From: Volvariella volvacea V23 | Lineage: Eukaryota > Basidiomycota > Agaricomycetes > Agaricales > Pluteaceae | Assembly: GCA_000349905.1 (NCBI GenBank) | Contig: KB722764.1 | Coordinates: 94,266-158,265, forward strand | Length of the DNA stretch: 64,000 nucleotides | Direction of reading: 5' to 3' | The notes under the pieces: generated by a model | Told to the model about the DNA's origin: nothing | Seen by the model: the letters and a program-made list of their open reading frames with translations, nothing else | Databases searched by the model: none | Part shown: piece after piece, positions 24,473-35,855 of the stretch | How the letters are laid out: each line of letters opens with the position of its first letter | Position numbering within the stretch: position 1 is the first letter of the stretch | Position numbers and translations under genes: made by a program

Positions 24473-25195
24473 ATGTTCAGCAATCTAGCGAAGCAATTCG
24501 CTTCCGGTGGCACGCAGACACCTTTCGGAGCTGGCGGAAGCGCTGAGGGGAATCAAAAGGGATTGTCCCCTTCTTTGCGCTCGGACATCTATAAACTTGT
24601 TGATCAAGTCAAGGCCTGGATAATCGGGGGTGTTGGGAGTGGGAGTGCTGGGGATGGGTTCTCTTTCAACCCTATTTTAACCACGATTCAAAAACACCTT
24701 CCGGATACCAAAGTGGGAATTGAGTCCGTTGGGAGTGCCGATAACGAAATTGCGGTGGTCGTGGGTGCAATCACGAACATGGTCCTAGAGTTTAGTCAAT
24801 GGGAAGGGATGGCTGGTGGGATGGCAATGCGAAGCTGGATCGATACCCTGATTGAAGCGTATGGAAAAGTACCAGAGGGCGATAGGAAAGAGAGAGTCGC
24901 TCGTGGAATTTCCCGAGGAATCAATAATCACACCGATATTACGTTGGTGCCAAAGGATTTTACCATGAAGATACAAATTATCTCCCTCCTCAAAACTGGT
25001 GAGTGGCAGATGACTGAGACACCTGGACGCGGTTAGCTGATTCTATCCCTTAATCAGTTAGCACTAGAATTTATGGTGCCGGCAGCCATGAGGCAAGACA
25101 AGCAGAAGCTGTCTGGGGCTCGAAACTTCTTTGATTTCGGCTCGATCCTGTGTTTGGTGGAGTGGCCAGCGGTGTCAGTTTCCCAGGAAAATTGA
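24473..25195 (+). CDS. Uncharacterised 219-aa protein
   Basis: I do not recognise this family. Exon 24473-24998 and exon 25062-25195 (donor GTGAGT, acceptor TTAG) give 219 residues starting MFSNLAKQFASGGTQTPFG. The N-terminal 35 residues are Gly/Ser/Thr-rich, followed by a mixed alpha-helical-looking region with Gly-rich segments. There is no signal peptide, transmembrane helix or catalytic motif. If the intron is not used, the frame runs on to a stop at 25036, giving 187 residues. Uniform codon quality, a clean start and a CCAAT/E-box upstream argue for a real gene. The 3' end converges on the TEA-domain gene. Confidence 0.6.
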
Positions 25196-25496
25196 TTTCA
25201 CGTAGTCCAAGCGTTTTCATATGATGGTACACTCCATGTACTACCTATTGTCTGTGCAGATGGGTATATACTAGACTCATACAACAAAAAACCATGCCAT
25301 AGGAATAAATAAATCCTCCAGAGGACCGATTAAAGTGATACATTACCTACGTCTTGTCAGGATGACAAAGGCGGAATGAAGATGAATATACTCACAATAA
25401 ATAGGCTGCTATTGTCTGGTATAATAGAGCACCAAAATTATGTATAACAACAAAACGATTATTTGACCCATAAAATCCATAAGGAGAACATATTCA
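25196..25496. other. Convergent 3' intergenic region
   Basis: About 300 bases between the stops of the 24473 gene and the TEA-factor gene. It is AT-rich with AATAAA-like strings (for example near 25305), consistent with 3' UTRs and polyadenylation on the plus strand. No gene seen. Confidence 0.5.
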
Positions 25497-27136
25497 TTAC
25501 ATTACCTGAAGACGACGTCAGTGAAGGAGCTAGTGAATGAGAACAAAGGACGTACATAATTCGGAAAATCCGGAGAGAAAGAAGGAACAGTAGGGGAAAA
25601 TATTGATGCGTCGCTATCGTCCTCATAGTCATGAGGGGACGCAAAATTGGCGTCGAAAGTGGACGCCGGAGCGATGGGGTGCTGGAGCCAGTGGCCCTTC
25701 TGCGCTGCTCCCATAGGGAGACCGCTGTACCCGTCGATACTGGCGCCGTCCAGAATCTCCGGGTATTCCGGATTCATTTGGAATAAATCATCGAAGGGGA
25801 ATTCGAGTGGGTTACACGATGGTGCAGCGAGGCTGGGTACCTCTGATCGGACAGCGACGGGGCACTCCTTCTTGATGCCGGGATACTGGAATTTGTAGAC
25901 GGCAGAGAACATGGTGGACGGCGCTGACTCAGCGGACTCCCTCACCACCTGCTGGGTGATCGTGTAGAGTGTAGGGTCTGTGTGCACCGTCGTCATCAAG
26001 CACTAAGGAAGATGGACGACAAGAACGAACCTGGGCTGTGCATTATCGTTTTCCAGAAGCCTGGCACTAGGCTAGTGCTGTACAAGACCATAAAGCCCGT
26101 TGGATCTTCCGGTGATGGACCGATGGCGACTAGAGGCGTGGATTCGGAGAAGACGAGGGTCTTATCCATGTGAACAACGAAATGGGACTGGGCCAAGATG
26201 GTGGCGTGTGCGACGAATGTCAGTGTCGGGTCGATGTTGCGGAGGCAACGAGGCTGGGGAGAGGCATGGATAACATTTGGCCCCCCTTCTGTGCGGTGGT
26301 GTTGATGGGGTGATGTATTCGCACCCTCTGGGTCGGCTTTGGGCGGCTTGCTGGGGCTTTCCGCGGCGCCCTCATGTAGGAGGTCGATGTAGACGATGGT
26401 CGAGGGGGCGGGCACAGATCCCGCCCAGTCATCCCCTCGTGGAAATAGTGAGTCAGTGGGGGTGCTTGGGGCGCTTGAAGCAGAAGCCTCGCTTGAGGAA
26501 TCGCTATCGCAATGCAATGATGGGAGGCCCCGAAGTGCAGGGCCAGGTATTTCTCTTAGGAACGCCTCTGTGCGACTCGCACCGGGCCCCACTTGGCGGC
26601 GGCAGGGGGAAAGGAGGTTCAATACTACAAGGCGTAGCGTAAGTCACCATGGTGCGGGCAGAAAAGTGATGGTACGAGCGACTTACGGCGTTTGCCTCCG
26701 CATGTGTCCCTCAGCTGCTGCAAACGACTTCCGACCTGCTTTGCTGTCCGCCTTTTTCCAGTTTTGTTGTAGATATAATCAGATATAAACCGATTGCGAA
26801 GAGGGAAGCGACCAAGTAGTCGTGTTTCTCGAGAGTCGTCGGGTTGGTATTTTTCCAGACCTATTACAAAGATTAGGTGGCCAAGTGGAGAAGGTGGAAC
26901 AAATAATCACCCTCAAGCAAGGCCGCCTCCAATTCTGGTGGCCAAACGGGTTCGCCGCCTCGCGATGTCTTCCAGCTCTTGCGCCCCTTGACTATAGTTT
27001 CAAATACATCTTGTGTGGCCGATGTTGTGTCGGGGGGTGGACAGCTCATGATGTCGGTAAGGGGAGAGGGGGTTGAGCGGATGGGGGATGGTGATGAGGG
27101 GGCACTGGGAGTATCGCCCAACGGTGTCTCAACCAT
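25497..27136 (-). CDS. TEA/ATTS-domain transcription factor (TEC1/AbaA-like)
   Basis: Nuclear regulator of the TEAD/Tec1/AbaA group. Exons on the minus strand are 26911-27136, 26687-26860, 26031-26624, 25556-25977 and 25497-25505, 1,425 bases or 474 aa. The DNA-binding TEA domain spans about residues 50-130: TIVKGRKSWKTSRGGEPVW and WPPELEAALLEGLEKY in exon 1-2, then GRFPLRNRFISDYIYNKTGK and RTAKQVGSRLQQLRDTC with the recognition helix. The rest is Ser/Pro-rich with an acidic C-terminal region. The last coding exon is only 9 bases (Val-Met-stop); without splicing there, the frame reads on into a different tail. An in-frame ATG at 27148 would add four residues; the 27136 ATG has the better context. 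In ascomycetes the family controls conidiation or filamentation; the role here is unknown. Confidence 0.9.
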
Positions 27137-27148
27137 GGTTGAACACAT

Positions 27149-29470
27149 GAGAGTTTTGTAGGAAATGCGTGAGTTTGCTAACTTGCAGATCACTTTGTTT
27201 TATATTTCCTTAAACCCTCGAGCGCATAGGTGCGGCTGCGTTAGATTTCCGTGTGGTAGCGTCACTCCTGAAGATTTAATCTCTGCCCTTATTCGGGACC
27301 AAACCAATCAGGGCCCGGGAGATCCAGCACCCCTGTGGTGGTTTAACCCGTAGGAGTAAAGCTCTCCTGAATAAAGATTGAGGACTAGAACATAAAATGT
27401 CGCCAAATCCATGGTAAGCTTCGGAGGAGGGTGGTTCGCCAATTGGAGTATACATAAGCAATAAACTGGGCAATTTTCTTTCTCCCTCGCTTCCAAGATG
27501 CATACGTATGTTAATCTTGCTGACGGAACGAGCAAACGTTCTTGCGAGCTGCACGAAAGCTATTCGAATGATGGCCACTGGTCGGTTTGCATAGCCACCC
27601 GGTGTTGCAAGCTCGCCGTATGACAAATCGGGTAAGGGCTCAAGATCTCGAGATGCGTCCAAACCTTGACATACCCTTTAGAGTATTTTGTCCCCATTAT
27701 TCTCAGATCAGTCAACGAACCTGACGCGTCCGACTATTGTTGCTTCATCGTAAATCTGTGCATAAAACACCTCCTTGAACCTGTGGCTTGCTTTAAGATA
27801 TATTTCCATCTCGTATTATATTATCAGGTACCTTCTCGTCCGCTCATCGGCAATAATAAAAATTCAATCGCTAAGACTGACACTCGATCATTATTATTTA
27901 CCGAAGCAGATTCATGGCAAGTTCCAGTGTGTGCCTAAATCTACGCCCGGATGCATACGCAGAGTGAGAGAATCGGTCTGTGCCACTAGGTTGCCGAGAA
28001 ATTGCGAGATGCACCTACAGCGAGATTGACCACAACAGAAATATCACACTCTTTCACCCACGAATAACTGAGCGGTGTCACGCTTGTCCCAGATCTCGCG
28101 TTTACCATTGTTCTTTAACCTGCAATTTCCACGCAGAAATCGCCTGTTTATCCCCGCGGTTGGCGAACCAATGAGGAGTCTGTCAGCGGCACCATCCCCC
28201 GCTCGGTCAAGCACGACGGAATAGGATTTAACATCGGCATACAAGCCACTCGTTAAGCAACTGTAATTTCAATCCTCTGAATCCACGAGTCCACCGCGTC
28301 TGCAGAACCCGTACGGAAATCAATTGGAACCAACTGGATTTCAACCTTCAACCAAGAGGCTGACATCACCTAACAGAGGGTGAGATCCTGTGGAATCACA
28401 TAAGCCGTCCTTACTTGGCCATTGACGGACGGAAATCTCCAAGGGACCTAGAAGCATCCCCGACCCTTCTTTTGAATTATCGACAGAGATTCACGGGAGC
28501 CCCTCAATCAAGCGTAAAGACGAGACCGTGAATCCATAAAAAAGGAATAATGACACTGAAATCGATCGAGAAGTACGGACATAACGTACGGTAATTATTC
28601 AGCGAGGAATGGACCCGATATTACGAGGGGGATGCGAACGGAGGCGAGGCTGTTATCATGGACGCAAATCACGTTAGAAGCAACAATACGTTTGCGTTCC
28701 TAAAATGACTGACGAAACATGCGGTGCGTTCATTGCAGAGCCTTTGGGATAGCTCTCTGTCGTCGGCTAAACGCTGGAAAATAGCGGGGGCAGTGGTGCT
28801 TGGGAATAGGAAGCTCAATGCACGCGATTGCTTGCGTGGAAATCCAATAATCTGTACTTTGCGCATAATCCAGTTCGCTCGTGAACCTGCCAAACTTGCC
28901 GAGGTCAGTAGGGTATCGGCCCGAAGGTCGTGTTGGCCTCCCCGACCTAAAATTCAACCATGCCGTAACACGGTTCAATCAGTGTTAAGCTGGAGCGTGA
29001 AGTGACCCAATTACGGGAACAATACCGCTAACGGCGATGGTAAGGCCAGAAGAGATTCAAAAGTAACACAATATCGGAACGCAAAAACTCGTCTTTGGAT
29101 TGACGTTTGAGTATAAGAAGCAGAGATTTTCTCGGCGTCCACATGATATGTTCCCGATCTGGGCTTTCATTTGAAAGGAGATCCCCATCGGCAGAAGCAT
29201 CCCTGACCAAAAGGGAAGGGGTTGGTGAATATATGGTAGTAAGTAATCCGACAATTATTTCGCGAAAACAGCGTCCTGAGTATGGGCGAAAGGCCCTGAT
29301 CAAGGTCCAAATGAAGATAACAAAAAAGGGATGAAGAATAAAGGTCAGAACTAGTACGCCACATTCTAACAAGTGAACGAAAGCGTCAACGAGTGTGGGG
29401 CAAACGAGGAACGCATCAACTGTAACTGAAGAAAGGACAGATATCCTCAAGAGCCGAAAATAGCATCCAG
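27149..29470. other. 2.3-kb upstream region of the TEA-factor gene, no gene seen
   Basis: Open frames up to 140 codons (for example 29028-29450 minus, just downstream of the glucanase stop) have no domain and no supporting splice structure. A long 5' region is common for developmental regulators, but no operator can be identified from one sequence. Confidence 0.45.
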
Positions 29471-32400
29471 TTAGATAGGAGCGGGCGTGATTTCAGAAGC
29501 AGCCGCGCCGTCACCAGTACAAAGTGGAGGGATGGCCGCGTCAACAGCATCCCATTGATCAGGGTATGTGCATCCGGCAATTGGAGTTGGAGCGCCAGCT
29601 GTGTCAGCATCGTTGAACCACCCATCACCAACGTCAACGCTCTGTGTCGGGGTGACCGCAAATGTAATAGGTGGAAGTGTTTGAACCACACCGGTAGGAG
29701 TATATGAGGGGAGGAGGGTGGCAGGACCAGCATTTGCGATAGATGGCGGTGGCCAGGGGAATGCTGCTGTGGAAGCCGCAGCGATTGTTCCAGCACCTAC
29801 GCCACCGGTCTGCCATGGCTGGAATTCGCCATCGAAGATGGACCCAGAGACACCATAAGAGGCGCAGACTCCGATGCTCGTCCTTGGATCGGTGGGCATC
29901 CACCCCTCCCGGAGACCGAGTTGATAAGACCATAAAGGTGCTTGAACCCTTCCTGCGGTTGAGTTACCGATCTGAAATATTGAGTTGTATGAGCGTGAGA
30001 TGACAGGTTTCTGATCTAGCCAATGTACCGTACCTTCCAGGTCCAGAAGAAGAAATCCTGTAGAGCATCCATGCTGGCGAGGGTGAAGCGGTGTAAACCT
30101 GCTTTCGTTTCCTCGTCCCACTGAGACGAATCCTCCCAGAAACTGCAATCGCCTCCATAGTTCTGGCTACCACCCACTCCGGTCAAGAACAGCGCACAAT
30201 CATTGAATCCGTTGCTGAACTCTCCCGCTGTAGTAACACCGAACCCTGTGCGGCTATGTCCGGACAAGTGATAGCATATGGACCTTAGCCACAGTATATG
30301 ACGATGATAGGGGTTCATACCTTCCATTAATGCTTGACGCCCAGCGTTCGCAGGCTCGCTGGGGCCAGATACCACCAGCACCCTCTCCTGTCCCCGTCGC
30401 GATAGGCTCCGTAGCGGGGGTGCCATCGAATGCGAAGTATGGGTGTGTGTCAAGCGCAATGCGGTCTGCTCCAACCAAGAAATCGGACCAAGAGCTCATA
30501 CCACCGAAGCCATCGTGGTAAGAGATATAGAATCCATTGCCTTCTCCAATTCCAGTGATGCCCCGGATCATATCGTGAATTTCAAGATAGCTAGGGTGGA
30601 AAAGAAGGTGGCAAGGTTAGAACAATGACAGCCATATCGAGGGGAGTGATTGTCCATGACCATCTTAATCAATCCAGGCACCGAAAACTCAGATACTTAC
30701 AAACTGCTCAAAGTGCCTCTCCCGATGACACCAAGGACCGGCTCGTTCATGATCCCGAACATTCCAACAATTTCATTGTACTGGGGCTGGGCGAAGAACT
30801 GAGCAAGGACACGGATATATTCCATCGCGCGCTGTGCATTGGCATAGCCCATGACACCATTCAAGAAGTTTATGCTACCACCCTTACCAGAGTGATTATA
30901 ACCTATAATGGAAAATATTAGATCGACACACTATAGTAGGGAAATACACCACGTACCACTCTGAGATCCTGGAATAGTGTGTAGGTCGATGTTGACCCTT
31001 AGCCCGTACTTACGCGCCCATTCAATTGCCCGGAGAATGTACCTAGATGTGCAGCAATAGGAGTGAGGGGCAATCAAAGCGACGAAGGACGAGGCGCGCG
31101 TACTGCCAGCAGACTCGGTCAAGGTAGGGCTCGTCCGGATACTTCTCAACAGCCCAGAAAGGGATGGGCAAACGAATCCAATTCAAGCCAGCACCGGCTA
31201 TCTCCGCGAAATCTTGCTCGGTCTGTCACAAAGTGTTGTTGATTGACAAGGTGAAAAAAAGGGATCAGGTGCAGTTGTGAGTAAACAGAGTTCATCACAA
31301 GGGCGGAAGGTTTGGGTGGTCGACGTACGATGAATGTATTGTAATGTTCCTCGAGTTGGCGAAGTCCACCCCCAGGCGAGGTATCAGCAGCCATATTAAT
31401 TGAAAGAGACCACTCATCCCGTGAGCCGGGGTATTTCTGGAATAATGCGGGCGAGATGAACGGCTCCAACACAAACCATCCACCAAGATTGACACTGTGG
31501 GCAAGTGAAGTGACGAAAGGGTGTCAGCCAGATCTCGCGATAAGCCGTAGGAGTGATTGAGGGGGAATGGGCGGAGCAGAGAAAGGGTGGAGTAGGAATA
31601 GAAAAGAAGGAGAATAATGCCGTACCCGTACACACGGTCCCTTCCCCACCTCCAGGTTTGGTTCAGCGGCGGTGACCAAGAGTTGGCACGAGCGCCATTG
31701 TTGAAAGGATCGTTGGGATCGTGGTACCCTAAAAGTGAAGGCAAAAACAATCAGACACACAGGGTCCATTAGCAATTGGAAAGTGAAAAGGGTAGGTAAA
31801 GCCACAGGGAGGTCGAGGAATACAATGGAAGTACAGCACCGGTGGAAAAAGCTCGGCCAACAATTCTATCTCGATGGATAGTGAAGGTAAAAACGTCAAC
31901 TGTGGCTGACGTCCCTCCAGGATCGCCCAGTGCGGCGCCCTAATAGCAAACAAAACAAGGCAAAAGCGAAAAAATTTGCAACTCACAGTAGCCGCCGAAC
32001 GGATTGGTGTAGGTAAACTCAGTTCCATCCTCCGTCGTGACTATTGATCCATCACCGCCGGTAACAACGCGCTCTGGAGTGTTTGGTTCCTCAGCGCCAG
32101 GAGTCTCGTCACCGGGAGTCTCGTCCTCGGGCGTCGATGGGGCGGCTGTACTATTATCACTATTCTGCCTTGGTCTGACGACTCTGAAGTAGACAGGTAG
32201 CACAACTACCAAAACCACCACGACCAGAAGGAGTGCCGCTACACCAAGCCACAGCAACCGTCTTGACTTCTTTGCTGGCGACCTTGTTGCCACTTCTCCA
32301 CCTTTTTCGCCTCGTAGCTGGGCGCTACTGTCTTCTCGAGGGAGAAATGCGTTATTATCGGGATTTGAGGCAGCATACGAATCTCGTTGGGCTGGTGTTG

Positions 32401-32518
32401 ATAGACCGGACAAAAAGCCAGGCTGTGGGGGTTCGAGTAAATCCCGATCACCCTGAGGTAAAGGAGTGTTTACTGCCGCCGCATACGAGTCAGCGATCGA
32501 CGTGGGGCGTTCAGTCAT
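29471..32518 (-). CDS. Membrane-anchored GH5 exo-1,3-beta-glucanase (subfamily 9-like)
   Basis: Type II membrane glycoside hydrolase for cell-wall beta-1,3-glucan. Start at 32518 (MTERPTSIADSYAAAV). A cytoplasmic tail of about 85 residues ends in basic KKSRR, then comes one hydrophobic helix (LLWLGVAALLLVVVVLVVV), then a Thr/Pro/Glu-rich linker. The catalytic domain shows VNLGGWFVLEPFI, LHTIPGSQSGYNHSGK, the acid/base Glu in GIMNEPVLG and the nucleophile Glu in GVTTAGEFSNG. The C-terminal extension is Ala/Pro/Thr-rich and ends SEITPAPI. The layout matches exgD-type fungal enzymes. About ten introns are of normal size, but the one between FGGY and the WYHDPNDPFNN segment (31729-31986) is about 258 bases. 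Confidence 0.92.
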
Positions 32519-33782
32519 GGCAGAGCGTTCACGTCGGGGAGTGGTCCTTCCTCAGATTTAAGAACGAGAGCGTCGGACGGATGGAGGAAAGGGAGAAAGG
32601 GCGGGTCTTTCGCACACATATCGTCTCCAACAACGGTCTTACAGCCTTGTGACCCCCATATCAAGAAGGGTGGTAAACCTATGGCGCTGATCGGCACGTG
32701 GGTACGGCCATGCCACGCCTCCAAGCCCACTCGGCAAGAACATAAGCGAAATCTAGCACCCCGCAACGGTTGGGGTTTACCTTCTCTCAATACATCGCTG
32801 TAGCCACCAGCCTCCAAGACGCTCTTGGTGTCATCTCTTCCAACAGACTAAGCGACTGAGATTACGAACGGGGTACTAGAAATAGTTCATTTATGGGACA
32901 TGTCTATCGCCCTGCTACCTCATGCAGGAAGGGTGGGAGCAGCAAATAAAATTACCGTACCTGTCATGTCGTCCCACGTATAGGTCACGGACATACCTGA
33001 CCGTGCGTGCACCTACAGCAAGGAGGCGTATACAAGTGAGTTTTAGCTCTTCTATCAAGACGTGTCACCCACGATGCGCCATCTGTCAAGGTAAGGAAGC
33101 ATTAACATCACATGTACATGTAGGGATCGTCCGAAACATTTTGAAGTTTGACGAGGAGTAGTATTCTAACATCACATAGCCATTGAGTTGTATCTTGGAG
33201 AAATGGTTTGAGGAGATCTTTATCTGATGCGACAATTATAGTGATGATGGGTGTCCTATCTTTGATGATGCGGGGATAAATTGGACAACGCGGAACTAAA
33301 TCAAAAGATGGGCGCTCACCTCTCCGCAAGCCTCAAACACCTCCCGAGTATGATCTTCAGGCAACAAAGTAGGATTAATGCACTGCCCGAAATGAGAATG
33401 CCTATCACTCGCTGTGCTACACAAGGAAACCGATTGTGCGCACCATCATTCTAGAAAGATACCCAATACCGCCACAGCTTCTTTCAGAAGCCTGATGGTT
33501 CCAGTAATAGGTAATAACGGAGCCAGCAGGTCGAAGTCTTGATGTCAGCCAAGAAAGGGTCTTGAGTGCGGAGGTCTGGGTGGGACGGGTAACAAGGCAA
33601 GGAGGATACAAATAGCGTCAAACAGAGGAATGTGGCAAGAATTACAGAATGGATTGAGGGAATACAGTACAGCGGTGTTAGATAGCAATGTAGCAATGTA
33701 AAAATAAATAAACGGTACAATGATGCTGTAGACGAGCAATTTTAATCAGTGAAAGCTTGATCGTGAGGTGCCTAGGGGCTTT
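32519..33782. other. 1.3-kb intergenic stretch, no gene seen
   Basis: Upstream of the glucanase and downstream of the next minus-strand gene. The short frames here carry no domain and no consistent splicing. No repeat recognised. Confidence 0.45.
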
Positions 33783-34361
33783 TCATAACCTATCGTCCTT
33801 CTTCGACCTTATATCCACCAGCAGCGGCTCAAAATCCTCCGGTCTCTGCAACATCTTCTTCGACCCTTCAAGTCCCAGCTCCAACAAACTCCTCTCTAGC
33901 CTGCCCTGACCAATCGGTAGCATCTTGGGCACGCATTCGCCAATCTCCCTTCCCAGAGTTTCCTTCACAATCTCCAACGCGTCCCTAATCCATGTCGCGC
34001 AATTAAACTCCTCCACTGAGACGCGTTGCTTGATTGGTACACCTTCTATCAACGCATCTCTTAGGATCTCGTGCCACAGATCTAAGGAATATGTCGTTGG
34101 GAGTTTGGCGATTAGGGCGCGAGCGACAAGGGTACGGCTTGACGTTGGGCTGACCGCGTCAGCACGAAATACCCAAGCCACATAGTTGTCGGGCGGGCGT
34201 GGTCTATTATCAATTGACAGAGCGTTCGTTATATGATAGCGGTAGGCTGAGGAGCTATTATAGGATTCGAGGAGGAGGGAGAGATGATAGGGGTATCCTT
34301 TGGCGCCTCTACGGTCTTGGAGTGCAATGTAGAGACGATGCTTATTGGAGTTAGAGCTCAT
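33783..34361 (-). CDS. Uncharacterised fungal protein, tandem copy 1 (DUF6914-like)
   Basis: Single-exon 192-aa protein starting MSSNSNKHRLYIALQDRRG. It shares order and motifs with the neighbour at 35241-35855. Both have N-S-N-K-x-RLY, LQDRRG followed by GYPYH and LLL, then RYH-TN, DNYV-W, AK-LP, and a Cys-Ala or Cys-Val-Ser-Trp segment near residue 130. The build (RLY, YHW/YH, N-C-x-W) resembles a family common in agaricomycetes that I recall as DUF6914; that name is from memory. No signal peptide, helix or catalytic motif is evident. A longer frame upstream of this ATG is open but less like the paralogue. Confidence 0.75.
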   Translation of the reverse strand: MSSNSNKHRLYIALQDRRGAKGYPYHLSLLLESYNSSSAYRYHITNALSIDNRPRPPDNYVAWVFRADAVSPTSSRTLVARALIAKLPTTYSLDLWHEILRDALIEGVPIKQRVSVEEFNCATWIRDALEIVKETLGREIGECVPKMLPIGQGRLERSLLELGLEGSKKMLQRPEDFEPLLVDIRSKKDDRL

Positions 34362-35240
34362 AGTTATAAGAGCGTAAAGAAATACGTGTCTGTTGTGAAG
34401 AAGATGGATTAGAGGTTGCGCTAGTGGAGAGCATGGGTGACTCACTTGGAATGGGGTCGTTGAATGAGCAGTGCGACGAGACGGACGTCTACTAGCGACA
34501 TATTAAATAGACAATTTTATGTGGCATTTACGAAGGTCGTATACGGCCATGGTTGCCGAGGACATGAAAGGCATACTCTCAAAGCAGTATGAGTGCGTAC
34601 TGCGAATGGATAAAAGGGAAGGCGATGCTGTCGTGTAGGGGCATTGGCGAATCCTATAATGATAATGGAAAGATTTACCAATGCATCATCAATCAGGGTA
34701 GCGTCCCGAGTAGTATGAAACCTCGAAAGGAGCGCGTGATTCCAAAATCAGGGAGCCCATTGTAAGTGCTTTGTGCCATGAAAATAGGACATCAAGACTC
34801 ACTTTCAGATTCAAGCGCAAGTCCGGTTATTAACTTCATTAAAGAAGTGGCCTTCCATCTGGCGTATATGGTGTAGACCGGCAAGTGAAAGTGTGAAAGA
34901 AAGTGATGATGAAAAGAATTTGCATTGTCAATCGATGCACCAGGAAAGTGGAGAAGAAGATCAAAGACATCTGTATCAAATCTTCTGAGAATCGCATGAT
35001 CTGCCGGTGGCGACACCATCATCAACTGTACGTGTAACTGGTACTTTGGAGTTCGTAGAAAGCCATGATGTCGTAATGCCACCATTTATGTAGGCTGATA
35101 CGGTGATAGCAAAAGGGTCATCGTGAGCATAACAACCAAATCCTAAAGCAAAAAGACACTTGAACAATACCGATAACACTTATACACACGTGCAGTCCAT
35201 CTGTCCATTACGCAACAGTACACCGCCAAAAAAACAATTT
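34362..35240. other. Spacer between tandem copies, no gene seen
   Basis: About 0.9 kb. Only short frames without domains. The two flanking genes have the same orientation, so the promoter of copy 1 should be here. Confidence 0.45.
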
Positions 35241-35855
35241 TCACCCTTCTGTGGCACCAACATGACCAGAACTATCCAGCTGACCCCTCAAATCGACCTC
35301 GTGCGGTACAAACTCTTGTATAGATTTTGCGGCTTTTAGCTTGTTCTTCCCCTCCTTCCCCGCTTCCAGTATCACCGCTTCCAGCTTTCCTCCCCTTCCG
35401 AGTGAACCCAACAGTGGCACGTCAGCAAACGGCCCTTCCAACCCCCTAAGCTGCTCCACGGCACATCGAGCCCAACTGACACAGCTGAAATCTATCGCAC
35501 GCTGCTTGACCTCGACTTGTCTCACAGCAGCGTCAATCTTCTGGTCCCAATATTCCAGGGTCTTCGTTCTATCCACAGGTAGCTTGGCAAGCAGAATCTT
35601 GGCGACAAAAAAGACGGAGAGATCCCCCGGGTTGTATGGGACATGAGCGTATCTCCACGGTACGTAGTTATCTTCCTCAGGAGGATTGTTCTCGGCGATG
35701 GAATTGGTTGCGTGGTACCTCAGACCAGCGTTGTGCGCAGTTGACGTGAGAGACTTTGGAGCGAGCAATAGTCCAACATGATAGGGATATCCTGGTGAGC
35801 CCCGTCGATCTTGAAGAGTAAGGTACAGACGGCATTTATTCGAGTTTCCGGGCAT
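35241..35855 (-). CDS. Uncharacterised fungal protein, tandem copy 2 (DUF6914-like)
   Basis: Single-exon 204-aa paralogue of the 33783-34361 gene, starting MPGNSNKCRLYLTLQDRRGS. It keeps PGYPYHVGLLLAPK, RYHATN, DNYVPW and FSCVSWARCAVEQL. Eyeballed identity to copy 1 is modest, so the duplication is not recent. The C-terminus (VDLRGQLDSSGHVGATEG) is polar. The function is unknown; the shared motifs are all I can support. Confidence 0.75.
   Translation of the reverse strand: MPGNSNKCRLYLTLQDRRGSPGYPYHVGLLLAPKSLTSTAHNAGLRYHATNSIAENNPPEEDNYVPWRYAHVPYNPGDLSVFFVAKILLAKLPVDRTKTLEYWDQKIDAAVRQVEVKQRAIDFSCVSWARCAVEQLRGLEGPFADVPLLGSLGRGGKLEAVILEAGKEGKNKLKAAKSIQEFVPHEVDLRGQLDSSGHVGATEG

Noticed and set aside
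29028..29450. A 140-codon minus-strand frame with hydrophobic stretches just after the glucanase stop
   Set aside because: No family resemblance, no splice partners and composition like a 3' untranslated region; probably chance.
31745..31980. An extra glucanase exon within the long intron
   Set aside because: Direct joining of the flanking exons gives the conserved FGGYWYHDP reading; the internal candidates hit stops or add unconserved sequence.
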